Shown: positions 7,519 to 17,268, counted from the stretch's first letter. The stretch is DNA of 64,000 bases from Paenibacillus illinoisensis NBRC 15959 (GCF_004000925.1 NZ_BIME01000003.1:558001-622000); one strand, 5' to 3'. The notes: generated by a model not told the origin, from the sequence alone. A program made the numbers and translations.

Positions 7519-8790
7519 TTACTCCGGTTTATCGGTCAGCTTCACGGAAACCTTCTCGGCATTTCCGTCCCGATAAAAGGTGACTTCAATGGTGTCGCCA
7601 ATCTTCTTCTTATCGTACAGATATTTCCGAAGATCCAGCGTAGAGGTAATTTTTTGCCCATCAAATTCCGTAATGACATCATTGAGCTTCAGACCCGCTT
7701 CGGATGCCGGACCAGATGCTTCGAGCACCACAACACCACTATCGACGTGAGATGGCAGCTTCAGATCCTTGCGCTGCTCGTCATCCAGTGGTGCATATGG
7801 ATTGCTGAGATCAACGGTGTACACGCCCAGGTATGGACGGGACACTTTGCCGCTCAGCAGCAGTGAATCGACAGTTTTCATCACTTCATTCATCGGAATC
7901 GCAAATCCCAGGCCCTCAACGCCTGTATCCGAGATTTTCATCGTATTGATGCCGACCACTTTGCCGTTCAGATCAACGAGTGCGCCACCGCTGTTGCCTT
8001 CGTTGATGGCTGCATCCGTCTGGATTACGTTCTGCTCCCAGTCGTATACACCATCCTGGTTAATGGACACGGGCAGGATCCGATCCGTATAACTGACAAT
8101 ACCGGAAGTCAGCGTACCACCCAAGCCAAGCGGATTCCCGATAGCGAGTACTGTCTGGCCACGCTGAAGCTTGCTGGAATCGCCAATCTCCGCTACTGGC
8201 CCAATGCCTTTGTCATCCTCAACAGACATGACTGCGATGTCGCTTACGCGGTCCTTGCCGACCAGTTTCGCCTTGTGTGTCTCGCCCTCGACGGTCACGA
8301 TCTCCAGATCACTTGCCCCTTCAACGACATGATGATTGGTCATGATATAGGCCTTGCCATCTTCCTTCTTGAAAATGACACCTGATCCAAGCGCCGAATC
8401 TTCCATGGATAGACTGCTACCCGTCTTATGGTTTACGATGCTCACGACCGAAGGACGCACCTTGGCTGCTGCCTGGATAATCCGGTCATATGGATCAGCC
8501 GCCTGCGCGGCCTGCAGGTTACCTCCGTTCCCGCCATTGCCTGTAGCGTTGGCCAGAGGAACAGATGCGGGCTGCATGATGAAGCTAAACAGCGTGACGG
8601 TCACGATGGAACTGATTACCGAACTAATGACTGCCACCTTCACGGTGGAGCTGATGCCCGAGCGCGATCGGCGCGGATTTTGCCAGCGATCCCGTCCACC
8701 GGGGCGGATAATCTGAAGTTTGCCTTTCTGTACAGGCTCGGCGCGTCTTGATACTTTGGTTGAATAAAAATCGTCTCCGAACAATCCCAT
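7519..8790 (-). CDS. htrA: HtrA-like membrane-anchored serine protease with PDZ domain
   Basis: A 423-residue DegP/HtrA protease. It has a cytoplasmic N-terminus, one membrane helix (about residues 50-72), and a trypsin-like domain with His154 (TNHHVV), Asp184 (VSDIAVM) and Ser267 (EGNSGGAL). One PDZ domain is centred on SGVVVLEASGPASEAGLKL. Family members degrade or refold misfolded proteins outside the membrane. The ATG at 8790 has GGGGAGAGG 7 nt upstream; the longer frame from 8820 has no good site. Its position after the wal operon is conserved in Bacillales (HtrC/YyxA). It has its own terminator. Confidence 0.95.
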   Translation of the reverse strand: MGLFGDDFYSTKVSRRAEPVQKGKLQIIRPGGRDRWQNPRRSRSGISSTVKVAVISSVISSIVTVTLFSFIMQPASVPLANATGNGGNGGNLQAAQAADPYDRIIQAAAKVRPSVVSIVNHKTGSSLSMEDSALGSGVIFKKEDGKAYIMTNHHVVEGASDLEIVTVEGETHKAKLVGKDRVSDIAVMSVEDDKGIGPVAEIGDSSKLQRGQTVLAIGNPLGLGGTLTSGIVSYTDRILPVSINQDGVYDWEQNVIQTDAAINEGNSGGALVDLNGKVVGINTMKISDTGVEGLGFAIPMNEVMKTVDSLLLSGKVSRPYLGVYTVDLSNPYAPLDDEQRKDLKLPSHVDSGVVVLEASGPASEAGLKLNDVITEFDGQKITSTLDLRKYLYDKKKIGDTIEVTFYRDGNAEKVSVKLTDKPE

Positions 8791-9459
8791 CGTGATCCTC
8801 TCCCCTTCGTTGTCACGCATCCAGATCCTGACTGCCGCCTGATCATTGTGGCATGGCCAACGATGGTGTTCTCACATAGCCCACTCTGCCGACAGATGAA
8901 CCTTTCGATTCGCTTCTCCAAGTTCATTCTGTCGTCTCCGTTACGTGAAGACCCCAACGGTTTTCCATGCTTTCTAGCATTTTTTCAAGGTTGTTTTGCA
9001 TATCGCTGCATCCCCGCTATCCCGAAATGAAGCGTCTATGTACAGCAGAACGGACACTCCCATCCTGTCTATGAATCTACCAGCAACGTTCTAGCATTCT
9101 ACGACATGCCAACTTCCCGAGCAAACAAGCCTCTCTTGCAAGGCTCCATATATACTAAACACGCCAAATTCAAAAAAGTTGCATAATTACGAAGATTGAC
9201 GCAAATTTCTGCTAAAGCAGGTTTATCAATAACGGACCTACAATAAAACGTCCATAGTAACTATCACCACAAAACCCGGTTCGCTAAGCGTACTTTTTCC
9301 AATTTCCCAAGAACTTTTTCGGCCCAGAAAGCCACAGACTTCAGCATACACGCCTCGCAGCTTAAATTATAGCGGCAAAAAGAGGAATGTTTTCCATCCA
9401 GCCTGACTACAATAATAGTAAAAGACCAATTCGAAGGTTCATAGAAGGAGGATTCACTT
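8791..9459. other. Long divergent intergenic region, no gene recognised
   Basis: About 670 bp separate htrA (minus) from the small plus-strand gene at 9460. Frames here are shadows or lack ribosome sites. It must contain the htrA promoter and that of the small gene, but I find no hexamer pair close enough to consensus to call. Confidence 0.5.
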
Positions 9460-9672
9460 ATGGAACGCACGCGTACTTTCACAGCCATGGATGAGGTTCA
9501 TATGGCGGCCAAGCTGGCCGATCTCAAGGAAGAACATTATCGTAATACCCTAGCGTTAAGCACGATCATTGAGCTGCTGATCGACAAAGGCATTCTAACC
9601 CGCGAGGAAGTGGAGCGCAAAGCTGCCGAGCTCGACAGCTTTATGGCTCACCCACCCTATCCCATGGCGTAG
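9460..9672 (+). CDS. Small conserved-looking protein of unknown function
   Basis: A 70-residue, mostly helical, charged protein (starts MERTRTFTAMDEVHM, contains STIIELLIDKGILTREEVERKAAELD). A strong AAGGAGG lies 7 nt before the ATG, which argues that it is real. The ILTREEVE motif resembles helical segments found in many small proteins and near nitrile-hydratase-like domains, which is not enough to assign a function. Its last 32 bp overlap the 3' end of walJ on the opposite strand. It is one of the few plus-strand genes left of the origin. Confidence 0.65.
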   Translation: MERTRTFTAMDEVHMAAKLADLKEEHYRNTLALSTIIELLIDKGILTREEVERKAAELDSFMAHPPYPMA

Positions 9673-10447
9673 GACGGTCATAATAGGTATCACAGAGTCT
9701 GAACTCATGATCCTTATAAAAACAGCCCCGGCTTTCCATCGCTTCACGCACCGTCATTTTCGCCAAGTCCATCATATTATGGTCCCGGCTGAGATGTGCC
9801 AGATACGTGCGCTTGATGCGTCCGTTCATCAGTTCACTGAGCGCTGCCCCTGCCGCTTCGTTCGACAAGTGCCCAATGTCGCTCAGAATGCGGCGCTTGG
9901 TGTTCCATGGATAACGCCCCATGCGCAGCAATTCGACATCATGATTCGCCTCCAGCACAAGCACATCGGAATCTGCGATTGCATCGCGAACCTTGTCGCT
10001 CATATAGCCAAGGTCTGTTGCGACGGAGAGCTTCTCGCTGCCATCATCGAACGTGTATCCCACAGGCTCCGCTGCGTCATGAGAAATGCCAAAGGATTCC
10101 ACACGCAAGGAGCCAAAATCATGCTGCTCCCCCGTCTCGAACACCCTCCGGTTTTCCTCTGGAATGGCCCCAACCGACTTCTCCAGTGCCGCCCACGTAT
10201 TCGTATTTGCATAGATTGGTAAATTATATTTCCGAGACATCGCGCCTAGTCCTTTAATGTGATCGGAATGTTCATGTGTAACCAGAATCCCGTCCAGCTC
10301 CGTTCCTGAAATCTCCCGTTCCAGAAACAAAGCTTCCAGACGCTTCGCACTAAGGCCCGCGTCAATCATGAGGGAAGTGCCCCCATGCTGTATAACTGTG
10401 GCGTTCCCTGTCGAACCGCTGGATAACACGGTAAAATATATCCCCAT
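9641..10447 (-). CDS. walJ: MBL-fold metallohydrolase WalJ (YycJ)
   Basis: A 268-residue metallo-beta-lactamase-fold hydrolase. The first zinc motif is ILVTHEHSDHIKGL (HxHxDH). Further ligands are in ATDLGYMSD and the C-terminal AHLSRDHN, and the N-terminus VLSSGSTGNATVI is typical of YycJ. In other Bacillales YycJ/WalJ is linked to DNA-end processing and to coordination of wall synthesis with division; the biochemical role here is inferred from family. It is the last gene of the walRKHIJ operon, 6 bp after walI. Its 3' end overlaps the small plus-strand gene. Confidence 0.95.
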   Translation of the reverse strand: MGIYFTVLSSGSTGNATVIQHGGTSLMIDAGLSAKRLEALFLEREISGTELDGILVTHEHSDHIKGLGAMSRKYNLPIYANTNTWAALEKSVGAIPEENRRVFETGEQHDFGSLRVESFGISHDAAEPVGYTFDDGSEKLSVATDLGYMSDKVRDAIADSDVLVLEANHDVELLRMGRYPWNTKRRILSDIGHLSNEAAGAALSELMNGRIKRTYLAHLSRDHNMMDLAKMTVREAMESRGCFYKDHEFRLCDTYYDRPTPWDRVGEP

Positions 10448-10453
10448 AACGCA

Positions 10454-11206
10454 TTACTCCCCTGGTTTGTCTGTCTTGGGACTGAATACATCCCCACTGA
10501 TGCCCTGCACGTATAACACTTCGCCACTTTCCAGCACGAACCGCCATGCCGGCATCGCTACCTGTATATCGGAATTGAACAACTGGCCGTAATAGCCCAG
10601 CTGAATGTCTTTAACAATTGCATCGTTCGGCAAAAAATTCTCGATCAGCGTTCCCAGCGCCTTGGGCGCCGGAAGCACCTGCTGATCGCTCTCCTCTGCG
10701 GTTGTAATCCGCACCGGAGTCTGACGGTAACCCGTAATTTTCTGATCGCTGTAGAACAGCTCCAGACTGACATTGAAGAGCGGCCATTTCCCATCGACTA
10801 GCGGATGAAGGACAAATGCCCCATCCTCCGTCATCAGCTGATCCAGCCGATACGTGCCAATCTGCGGAATTTCATCCGCCAGCACGTCCGCCAGCTCTCT
10901 TTGCGAGAAGATCAGCTTGCTGTCCACCGGCTTGTCCAGATCGATTCGAATCCCCGTCTTGTCCTCTTCTATAAACTCATAGGACAGCTTGGGCAGCTTC
11001 GGCGTTTCGTTCGGGATGGGTGCCAGCACCTGAATACCCTTCTCTTCCATCGCCTGCTGTGTATTATCTGCCAGCGAGGTGAAGTCCAGATTGGCTCCGG
11101 CCGTCTCCCGTGCATCCATCCAGATTTGGTAACCCAGCACCAGATTGAGCAGCAGGAAGGCATAGATCAATACATTTTTCGCCCGTCCCCAATCCAAACC
11201 ATTCAC
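10454..11206 (-). CDS. walI: WalK regulator WalI (YycI)
   Basis: A 250-residue membrane protein with a short cytoplasmic start (MNGLDWGRAKN), one membrane helix (VLIYAFLLLNLVLGYQIW) and an extracellular YycI domain. The beginning MNGLDWGRAK is characteristic. In B. subtilis YycI and YycH form a complex that modulates the WalK kinase. Position between walH and walJ supports the assignment. A 262-bp gap with a hairpin separates it from walH, unusual in this normally tight operon. Confidence 0.93.
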   Translation of the reverse strand: MNGLDWGRAKNVLIYAFLLLNLVLGYQIWMDARETAGANLDFTSLADNTQQAMEEKGIQVLAPIPNETPKLPKLSYEFIEEDKTGIRIDLDKPVDSKLIFSQRELADVLADEIPQIGTYRLDQLMTEDGAFVLHPLVDGKWPLFNVSLELFYSDQKITGYRQTPVRITTAEESDQQVLPAPKALGTLIENFLPNDAIVKDIQLGYYGQLFNSDIQVAMPAWRFVLESGEVLYVQGISGDVFSPKTDKPGE

Positions 11207-11285
11207 CTCCGTTATTTAATATAAGACGACTAATCTCACACTGGACCACTACGCGGTCAGAACAACCTTCCGATCGCTGTTACCC

Positions 11286-11323
11286 CCGGATTTCATGAAT
11301 TCTCTTCAAAAGGGGAAATCCGG
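11286..11323. repeat. Hairpin in the walH-walI gap
   Basis: CCGGATTTC (11286-11294) and GAAATCCGG (11315-11323) form a perfect 9-bp inverted repeat with a 20-nt loop. There is no T-run, so it is not a classic terminator. It could be an mRNA processing or stability element inside the wal transcript, or part of a dispersed repeat. Confidence 0.5.
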
Positions 11324-11468
11324 TGGTAGCGTATGCTTCCGAAGTAGCTTTCTTTCAGAAAGCTTTTAGCGAACGCTCCGCTTCTTCAGGTTATTTCTGC
11401 CCTCTCCGTTATCGTGTGACCTTACACCTCGCTCAGATCGAAAGACTCCGGCACCCTACAAAAACCTA

Positions 11469-12749
11469 TCAAGAAACAGTGGTTTCCTCTCCATTGCTGA
11501 AGCGGATCACCCATACAGGGATTAGCTTCAGTCCACCTTCAATCGTGGACGGACGATACGCTGGGTACACATCTACCACTTGGCGGTTCTCTCCAGCAAC
11601 CTTCTCGATAAGGGCCTTCAGCTTTACTCCACCTGATAGCTTCACCGGCTTCTTCGTCTCGGCACCCTCGTTCAGGTATTCCAGCGAGCGTTCATAGCTG
11701 GACACGGTCTCCTGCTGCATCTCCATACTGATGGTGCCAAAGCGGAACTGCACCGAGTCCATAATCGGAAAACTACCGTAATACTGTTGGAACTCCAGCT
11801 GTGTTTTGTTATCCACGGTATCCAGCATCATGCGTGAGCGGCCTTTCCAGCCGCCATGCTGGTTCACAAAATCCACCGCGGACAGCGCATCCTTGGCCGC
11901 ATCAATCTGCCCTGCAGGCGGTGCAGCCGGGTCCGTATAGCTGATCCAGCGCTGATCCTGCTTCACTTGCAGACTTCGTTTGCTGTCTGTATAGATCTCC
12001 GACCCATCCTTTTCCCGGATATTTCGGGTCATACTCGGATCGAAGAACAGGCTACGCTGCATCTGCTCCACCGTGAACTGCCCGGTCGGCACATCGGCCT
12101 CCACCGCATCCAGCGGCTCTGCCGGAATATAATATCCGCCTTCCGTCAGTGTGTATGGCGTCCAGTTGGTACCGAAGTCGACATGCTGCTGTACGTCCTG
12201 GACCGTCAGGTCCGCCTGAGCAGCTTCATAGACAACATCACCTTTGGCACTGAAGAACAGTGCATGGGCTTTGGTTTCATTTTTCGCGGTATAGATCGCT
12301 ATCCGGTTAATGGTTTCCCCCTGAAACAACGAATCCGTACCCAGCCGCATCACTCGCTGCAGCAGGGCAACCGGAATGCCTTCCTTGAAGGACAGCTCAA
12401 TGCCGGGGTTATCCTTGCGGATCTGATCCCAATTTACAGACTGTAACGTGCGCCGCTGAAAATCATCAAATGTCCGTCCTTGCAGACGTGAATAGATCAG
12501 CTGGTAGAAGGTATTGCCTGGATAAAACACGGTATGCTTGTCCTCTCCCAGATGAATCATCATCTGATCGGGAAAGATCAGTTCCTCAATGTCTCGCTCC
12601 TGACCCATATTCTCGGTTTTCACATAGTTCGTCTCAGACGTCACAATGGAATCCCCGCCTCCGGGCAAACGATAGATCAGAAAATAACTCTGCACCAGAC
12701 TGGCGGCAACGAGAGAAGCGAGCACCAGGGATTTAATCCGTTCCTTCAA
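11469..12749 (-). CDS. walH: WalK regulator WalH (YycH)
   Basis: A 426-residue protein with an N-terminal membrane helix (SLVLASLVAASLVQSYFLIY) and a large extracellular YycH region. The open frame extends back to 13007, but that part lies inside walK. The best start is TTG at 12749 (translated MKERIKSLVLAS), with GGGGGTG about 6 nt upstream and a 17-bp overlap with the walK stop. A GTG at 12758 has no space for a ribosome site. Known role: with WalI it tunes WalK activity at the membrane. Confidence 0.9.
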   Translation of the reverse strand: MKERIKSLVLASLVAASLVQSYFLIYRLPGGGDSIVTSETNYVKTENMGQERDIEELIFPDQMMIHLGEDKHTVFYPGNTFYQLIYSRLQGRTFDDFQRRTLQSVNWDQIRKDNPGIELSFKEGIPVALLQRVMRLGTDSLFQGETINRIAIYTAKNETKAHALFFSAKGDVVYEAAQADLTVQDVQQHVDFGTNWTPYTLTEGGYYIPAEPLDAVEADVPTGQFTVEQMQRSLFFDPSMTRNIREKDGSEIYTDSKRSLQVKQDQRWISYTDPAAPPAGQIDAAKDALSAVDFVNQHGGWKGRSRMMLDTVDNKTQLEFQQYYGSFPIMDSVQFRFGTISMEMQQETVSSYERSLEYLNEGAETKKPVKLSGGVKLKALIEKVAGENRQVVDVYPAYRPSTIEGGLKLIPVWVIRFSNGEETTVS

Positions 12750-14583
12750 GGTGCTCACCCCCTTCTTCACGCATAGGCAGTGTGAACGTAACGGTTGTGC
12801 CGACATCAACTTCAGACTCCAAAGAAATGGTGCCATCATGCGCCCTAACAATTTCCCGGGCAATGGATAGTCCGAGTCCTGTACCGCCCATGCTGCGGGA
12901 ACGAGCTTTGTCCACACGATAGAACCGTTCAAAGATACGATCCAGATCCCGCTGCGGAATACCCATTCCCGTATCTGACACGGAAATGGCAAGGGTATGC
13001 TCATCACTGCGTCTGGCCGCGATTGTAATCGTACCGCCCTCCAGCGTATACTTCAGTGCATTGGATACGACATTATCCAGGACCTGATCAATCTGGTCCC
13101 GATCAAGAGGTACTTCAGGAATGCCATTCTCAACCGACAAAACGGGCTGAATATCCTTCTGATGCATCTGGAATGAGAATCGATCCGTTACCTCCTCCAG
13201 CATGTCCATAATATCCGTCGGCTGTTTGCGCAGCAGTGCCTCCTTGGAGTCGAGCCTGGAGAGGTGCAGCAGATCCGTCACCAGCCGTATCATCCGCTCC
13301 GTCTCATTCTGAATAACGCCTACAAAACGTCCAGCCAGCTGCGGATCTTCAAGTGCTCCATCATCGAGCGCCTCTGCATAACTCTTGATCGTCGTCAGTG
13401 GTGTACGCAGCTCATGTGATACATTCGCAACGAACTCGCGCCGGGACGCCTCCAGCTCTTCCTGTTCGGTAACATCCTGAAGCACGGCAATCGTTCCGGT
13501 AATGCCCAACTCACGCCGATGAACCGGTGTAAATGTCATGCGGATCACCACAGGGTCTTCCTGCCCGGCAGGTGCAATCTGCAGCAGCGTCGAGCCTGTA
13601 AAACCACTTGCAAGTGCTTCTGCATCTTCCGGATCAATGCCGAGCAATACGGCAAAATGCCTGCCTTCGATATCCGCAGGACGCATGCCCAGGATGCTGC
13701 TGGCCCGGCGGTTGACCAGAATGACTTTGCCATACTCATCAGTCGCGACCACACCATCACTCATGTTCGTCAAAATGGACGTTAGCTTCTCTTTCTCCTC
13801 TTCGTTCTGAGAGAGTGCATCCCGCAAGCGACTGGTCATGTAATTGAACGCCCGGCTGAGCTGTCCAATCTCATCTGTACCGAATACAGGTGTCTGCTGA
13901 TCAAAGTTCCCTTCGGCAACCGCCGTTGCCCTGCGGGTAACTTCCTTGATGGGCTGCGTAATGGTATGCGACAGAATGACGCCGAGCACTGCGGTCAGTA
14001 CCAAGGCAATCAGTATGCCGGAAATAAAAATCTTATTGATTCCCTCCATGGTGGAGTACAGCTCGTTCATGGAGGCGGCGATGTAGACCGCGCCGATGAT
14101 CTTGCCGCCGGACATGACCGGCTTGGCCACGACCTTTTTACGGACATTATCTTCGTCCACGATATATTCCTCGTTATCCCGGATGCCTTGCAGTGCCCGG
14201 CTGACAACGGTCTGGGTATTTTTGCGACCCACGTAATCGGAATGTGAACTCAAGGAAGTGGTCAACACTTTGCCACTGGCATCCAGCACCTGAATCTCGG
14301 CACCGTTAATGTTGAACAGATTGTTTACCAGTACGCGCAGGTTTTCCGTTTTGTCCTCGCCAGCCTCTGCTTCTCCGCCAGCCATGGTCTCGCCCACAAG
14401 AACGGACAGCATCTCCGCCCGTGCCTGCAGATCCTCGGTAAAGTTGCTCGTCAGGGAGTTCTTCATCGCACTCACGAAATAAACGCCGATCAATTGCATC
14501 GCAATCAAAATCAGCAGTACATAGATTATAATCAGTTTCGCCTGAATCGTTCGGAAGAACGAAAATCGCGAGAAACGCCCCAT
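12733..14583 (-). CDS. walK: Sensor histidine kinase WalK (YycG)
   Basis: A 616-residue kinase with TM1 (about 16-39), an extracellular sensor domain (about 40-184), TM2 (about 185-207) and HAMP (about 208-260). PAS follows (about 265-375), then HisKA with His390 in ANVSHELRTPL, and HATPase with N-box NVVSNALKYT, DTGMGIPQ and GTGLGLSIA. The full domain order matches WalK, the essential cell-wall homeostasis kinase of low-G+C Gram-positives. Its ATG overlaps the walR stop by one base (TAATG). Confidence 0.97.
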   Translation of the reverse strand: MGRFSRFSFFRTIQAKLIIIYVLLILIAMQLIGVYFVSAMKNSLTSNFTEDLQARAEMLSVLVGETMAGGEAEAGEDKTENLRVLVNNLFNINGAEIQVLDASGKVLTTSLSSHSDYVGRKNTQTVVSRALQGIRDNEEYIVDEDNVRKKVVAKPVMSGGKIIGAVYIAASMNELYSTMEGINKIFISGILIALVLTAVLGVILSHTITQPIKEVTRRATAVAEGNFDQQTPVFGTDEIGQLSRAFNYMTSRLRDALSQNEEEKEKLTSILTNMSDGVVATDEYGKVILVNRRASSILGMRPADIEGRHFAVLLGIDPEDAEALASGFTGSTLLQIAPAGQEDPVVIRMTFTPVHRRELGITGTIAVLQDVTEQEELEASRREFVANVSHELRTPLTTIKSYAEALDDGALEDPQLAGRFVGVIQNETERMIRLVTDLLHLSRLDSKEALLRKQPTDIMDMLEEVTDRFSFQMHQKDIQPVLSVENGIPEVPLDRDQIDQVLDNVVSNALKYTLEGGTITIAARRSDEHTLAISVSDTGMGIPQRDLDRIFERFYRVDKARSRSMGGTGLGLSIAREIVRAHDGTISLESEVDVGTTVTFTLPMREEGGEHLEGTD

Positions 14584-15305
14584 TATATCCCCACGCTTTT
14601 GGGACTGCGCACGAGATAACCCAGCCCGCGGCGAGTCAGAATCGTTTCCGGTTTGCTCGGATTCTCCTCAATCTTCTCGCGCAGACGACGGATCGTAACA
14701 TCCACGGTACGTACATCCCCAAAATATTCATATCCCCATACTGCCTGAAGCAGATGTTCCCGTGTCATGACCTTGCCGGAGTTCTTCGCCATATAATAGA
14801 GAAGCTCATATTCACGGTGCGTCAGATCAAGCGGTTCCCCGCTTTTATAGGCGGTATACATGTCCATATCAAATGCAAGATCGAACAGGCGCATGACCTG
14901 CTTCTCGTCGTCCTCCGGAGCTTCGGCAGCCATAGCAGGCTTCTGTCGTCTGCGCATCTGTGCCTTCACCCGGGCGAGCAGCTCTCGCGTACTGAAAGGC
15001 TTCGTTACATAATCGTCCGCACCCAGCTCCAGGCCGAGCACTTTATCAATTTCGCCGTCCTTTGCCGTCAGCATAATAATCGGCAGCTCCAGATGGGCGC
15101 GCACCTCGCGGCACACATCCATGCCATCCTTGCCAGGAAGCATCAAGTCCAGCAGCATCAGATCGGGTTTCTCGGATAACGCCAGTTCAACTGCACGAAT
15201 GCCATCAAAAGCGCAGATGACCTCGTACCCCTCTTTTTCCAAATTAAACTTCAGAATGTCCGCAATGGGCTGTTCATCGTCCACCACCAAAATCTTCCCC
15301 TGCAT
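14583..15305 (-). CDS. walR: Response regulator WalR (YycF)
   Basis: A 240-residue OmpR-type regulator. The receiver domain has phosphoacceptor Asp53 ([11 protein letters not shown]), Thr80 and Lys102. A winged-helix DNA-binding domain ends [11 protein letters not shown]. WalR controls autolysin and wall-turnover genes through tandem TGTWAH half-sites spaced by 5 bp. One such site is visible upstream of the neighbouring M23 peptidase gene (17252-17268). It is the first gene of the operon walR-walK-walH-walI-walJ. Confidence 0.97.
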   Translation of the reverse strand: MQGKILVVDDEQPIADILKFNLEKEGYEVICAFDGIRAVELALSEKPDLMLLDLMLPGKDGMDVCREVRAHLELPIIMLTAKDGEIDKVLGLELGADDYVTKPFSTRELLARVKAQMRRRQKPAMAAEAPEDDEKQVMRLFDLAFDMDMYTAYKSGEPLDLTHREYELLYYMAKNSGKVMTREHLLQAVWGYEYFGDVRTVDVTIRRLREKIEENPSKPETILTRRGLGYLVRSPKSVGI

Positions 15306-15504
15306 CCGCTGTATTCACCCCTATATCCTGCTTGATCCGCTCTAGCGGTCTTTATCTCTTTTGGTTCTTATCTTCTATGACAAATGTAATTCTAAGGTTT
15401 GATCTATAAAGGTATCTTTACTGTATAGTTTAACATACCTGAAGGACAGTCACATCCTGATCCAACGATCCAAATGCTACAAATTGAAAATATTTTACAG
15501 CATG

Positions 15505-15536
15505 AAAAAACAAGGCCGGCATTTAAGCCAACCTTG
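15505..15536 (-). terminator. Intrinsic terminator after the M23 peptidase gene
   Basis: A 10-bp stem (15511-15520 with 15527-15536, including two G-U pairs in RNA) with a 6-nt loop, followed by six T residues on the minus strand. It separates the M23 gene from walR. Confidence 0.88.
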
Positions 15537-15553
15537 CTTCTGATTTCTTTCAC

Positions 15554-17086
15554 TTAGTTAAGATACGTCATCGGATTTTCTGGCGTTCCGTTCTTGATAA
15601 TCTCGAAATGCAAATGCGTTCCGGTCGAACGACCCGTGTTGCCCATAACGCCGATGCTCTCACCTTTTTCAATCACTTGTCCAACCTTTACGCCAATGCT
15701 GTCCAGGTGGCCATACAGTGTTTCATATCCGTTACGATGGTTAATGATAATGACATTGCCATACCCGCTCTTCTGTCCTGCAAAAGTAACCACGCCTTCA
15801 TCGGCCGATTTCACATCCCGGTTACCTACCAGATCGACACCTTTATGCTGACGACCCCAGCGTTGTCCGAAGCTGCTGCTCATTGTTGCGTTTGATACAG
15901 GCCAAGCGAATTCACCTGTACCCTCACCAACCACTTTCGTTCCACTCAGCACCACTTCAGTAACAGCTGCCTTGATGACTTCCTGGCCCAGCCATTCTTC
16001 CTTGATGACCTCTCCATTTTCCTTGGTTACACGGTACTGCATGCTTTTTAATCCGCTTTGTCCAGGACGTACCACTTTGGTTGTGCCGGCTTTTAGCTCA
16101 GCACTTTTGCGTACTTCAACCTGTGGTTTGATCTCAATTTGCTCCACGACCTGCTCAACCGACTTCACCGTAACTGCCGGTTTAGGCACCGTCAGCGTAA
16201 GCTCGTCCCCGATCTGCAGTGACGTTTCCTTGATGCCTGGATTATTCTTCCGAATCTCGCTTTGCGTAATCTCATATTTGGCCGCGATGGAAGAGATCGT
16301 ATCTCCTTCACGCACCACGTAGGTTACAGGCGCGTCTTTACCAACGGTTAACGCTTTAACCGCCTCGGACACATCCCATATTTTGTTCGGATCTGCCTTC
16401 ACTGACTCTGTCGCCACATCTTCCTTGATGTCCACGGACTTCAGCGTTGTACTTGGCCCTTCCGCTTTGCTTGACGAGTTAGCCGATACCGACTTCGTCT
16501 TGAGCGAACTGCGCACAGCCGATGCCGATATGTATTTGCTCTGCACTTGTTCCAGAATGGCATCAGCTGTTGCCTGATCCTTCACAATGCCGATTACTTC
16601 GCCATCCACTTTGAGTTCCACGCCTTTGGCATATGCTGTCAGCATATCATCCAGCTTGTCCAGCGTTTCTTCGCTGTTCACTTCAGGTTTGTACGCTTTT
16701 ACCGTTTCGGTCGTGATGCCATCTGTGTTCAGCACCATTTCCGCGTCAGGATATTTATTTTGGTATTCCTCGGTTTTGTCTGCAAAAAGTTTCTGTAATT
16801 GCGCTTCATCCGTGATGCTGCCAATCTCATTCCCTTTTACCATGACCTTGTAATATGGAACGGTGTTCGCAGCAACGTATTGCTTGCCTGCGAATCCAAC
16901 CGATGCAGCGATGAACACTCCGCATGCTGCTGTAATGATCCATTTACGCGAGGCCAGAACGCGCTTTTTATTTACACTGAAGTTGGACATGCTCATGTTG
17001 TTTTTGTCTTCGGCCGTCCGGTGTTCTCCGGATTGTTCGTGTACCCGGTTTTTGCCCGGTTGGCGTATGCCTCTGAAACCTTTCAT
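15554..17086 (-). CDS. LysM-G5-M23 peptidoglycan endopeptidase
   Basis: A 510-residue wall enzyme with a cytoplasmic N-terminus and a membrane/signal segment (about 49-68). An uncharacterised extracellular region follows, then LysM (about 254-300, VVREGDTISSIAAKY), G5 (about 304-384) and an M23 domain. The M23 zinc ligands are His414 and Asp418 (QHKGVD) plus the HLHFE motif near the C-terminus. Family members cleave peptide cross-links in peptidoglycan. AAGGAGAG precedes the ATG. A perfect WalR-type box upstream suggests direct WalR control, fitting its place beside walR. Confidence 0.93.
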   Translation of the reverse strand: MKGFRGIRQPGKNRVHEQSGEHRTAEDKNNMSMSNFSVNKKRVLASRKWIITAACGVFIAASVGFAGKQYVAANTVPYYKVMVKGNEIGSITDEAQLQKLFADKTEEYQNKYPDAEMVLNTDGITTETVKAYKPEVNSEETLDKLDDMLTAYAKGVELKVDGEVIGIVKDQATADAILEQVQSKYISASAVRSSLKTKSVSANSSSKAEGPSTTLKSVDIKEDVATESVKADPNKIWDVSEAVKALTVGKDAPVTYVVREGDTISSIAAKYEITQSEIRKNNPGIKETSLQIGDELTLTVPKPAVTVKSVEQVVEQIEIKPQVEVRKSAELKAGTTKVVRPGQSGLKSMQYRVTKENGEVIKEEWLGQEVIKAAVTEVVLSGTKVVGEGTGEFAWPVSNATMSSSFGQRWGRQHKGVDLVGNRDVKSADEGVVTFAGQKSGYGNVIIINHRNGYETLYGHLDSIGVKVGQVIEKGESIGVMGNTGRSTGTHLHFEIIKNGTPENPMTYLN

Positions 17087-17251
17087 GATTCTCTCCTTTT
17101 CAGCACTTCTCAGTTCGCATTTCTGTCAAGACACACCCATCCGTGTCTGTCTCAAGTCTGTCGATATTTGGTTCTGGGTGTCCGCAAATCAGGACTTTAG
17201 CTGCGCTCATAAAAGTGTCAAAATTTTAACCTTTAATCACACCCGTATACT

Positions 17252-17268
17252 TTAACACAGGTTTTACA
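17252..17268 (-). promoter_or_regulatory. WalR box upstream of the M23 peptidase gene
   Basis: On the minus strand TGTAAA-ACCTG-TGTTAA matches the published WalR/YycF consensus TGTWAH-N5-TGTWAH at every constrained position. It lies about 165 bp before the start codon, between a TTGAAA-like -35 (17273-17278) and TATACG (17244-17249). Confidence 0.7.

Noticed and set aside
9264-9488. A 74-residue minus-strand frame in the htrA-side intergenic region
   Set aside because: No ribosome site, no recognisable domain, and it overlaps the ribosome site and start of the well-supported plus-strand small gene.
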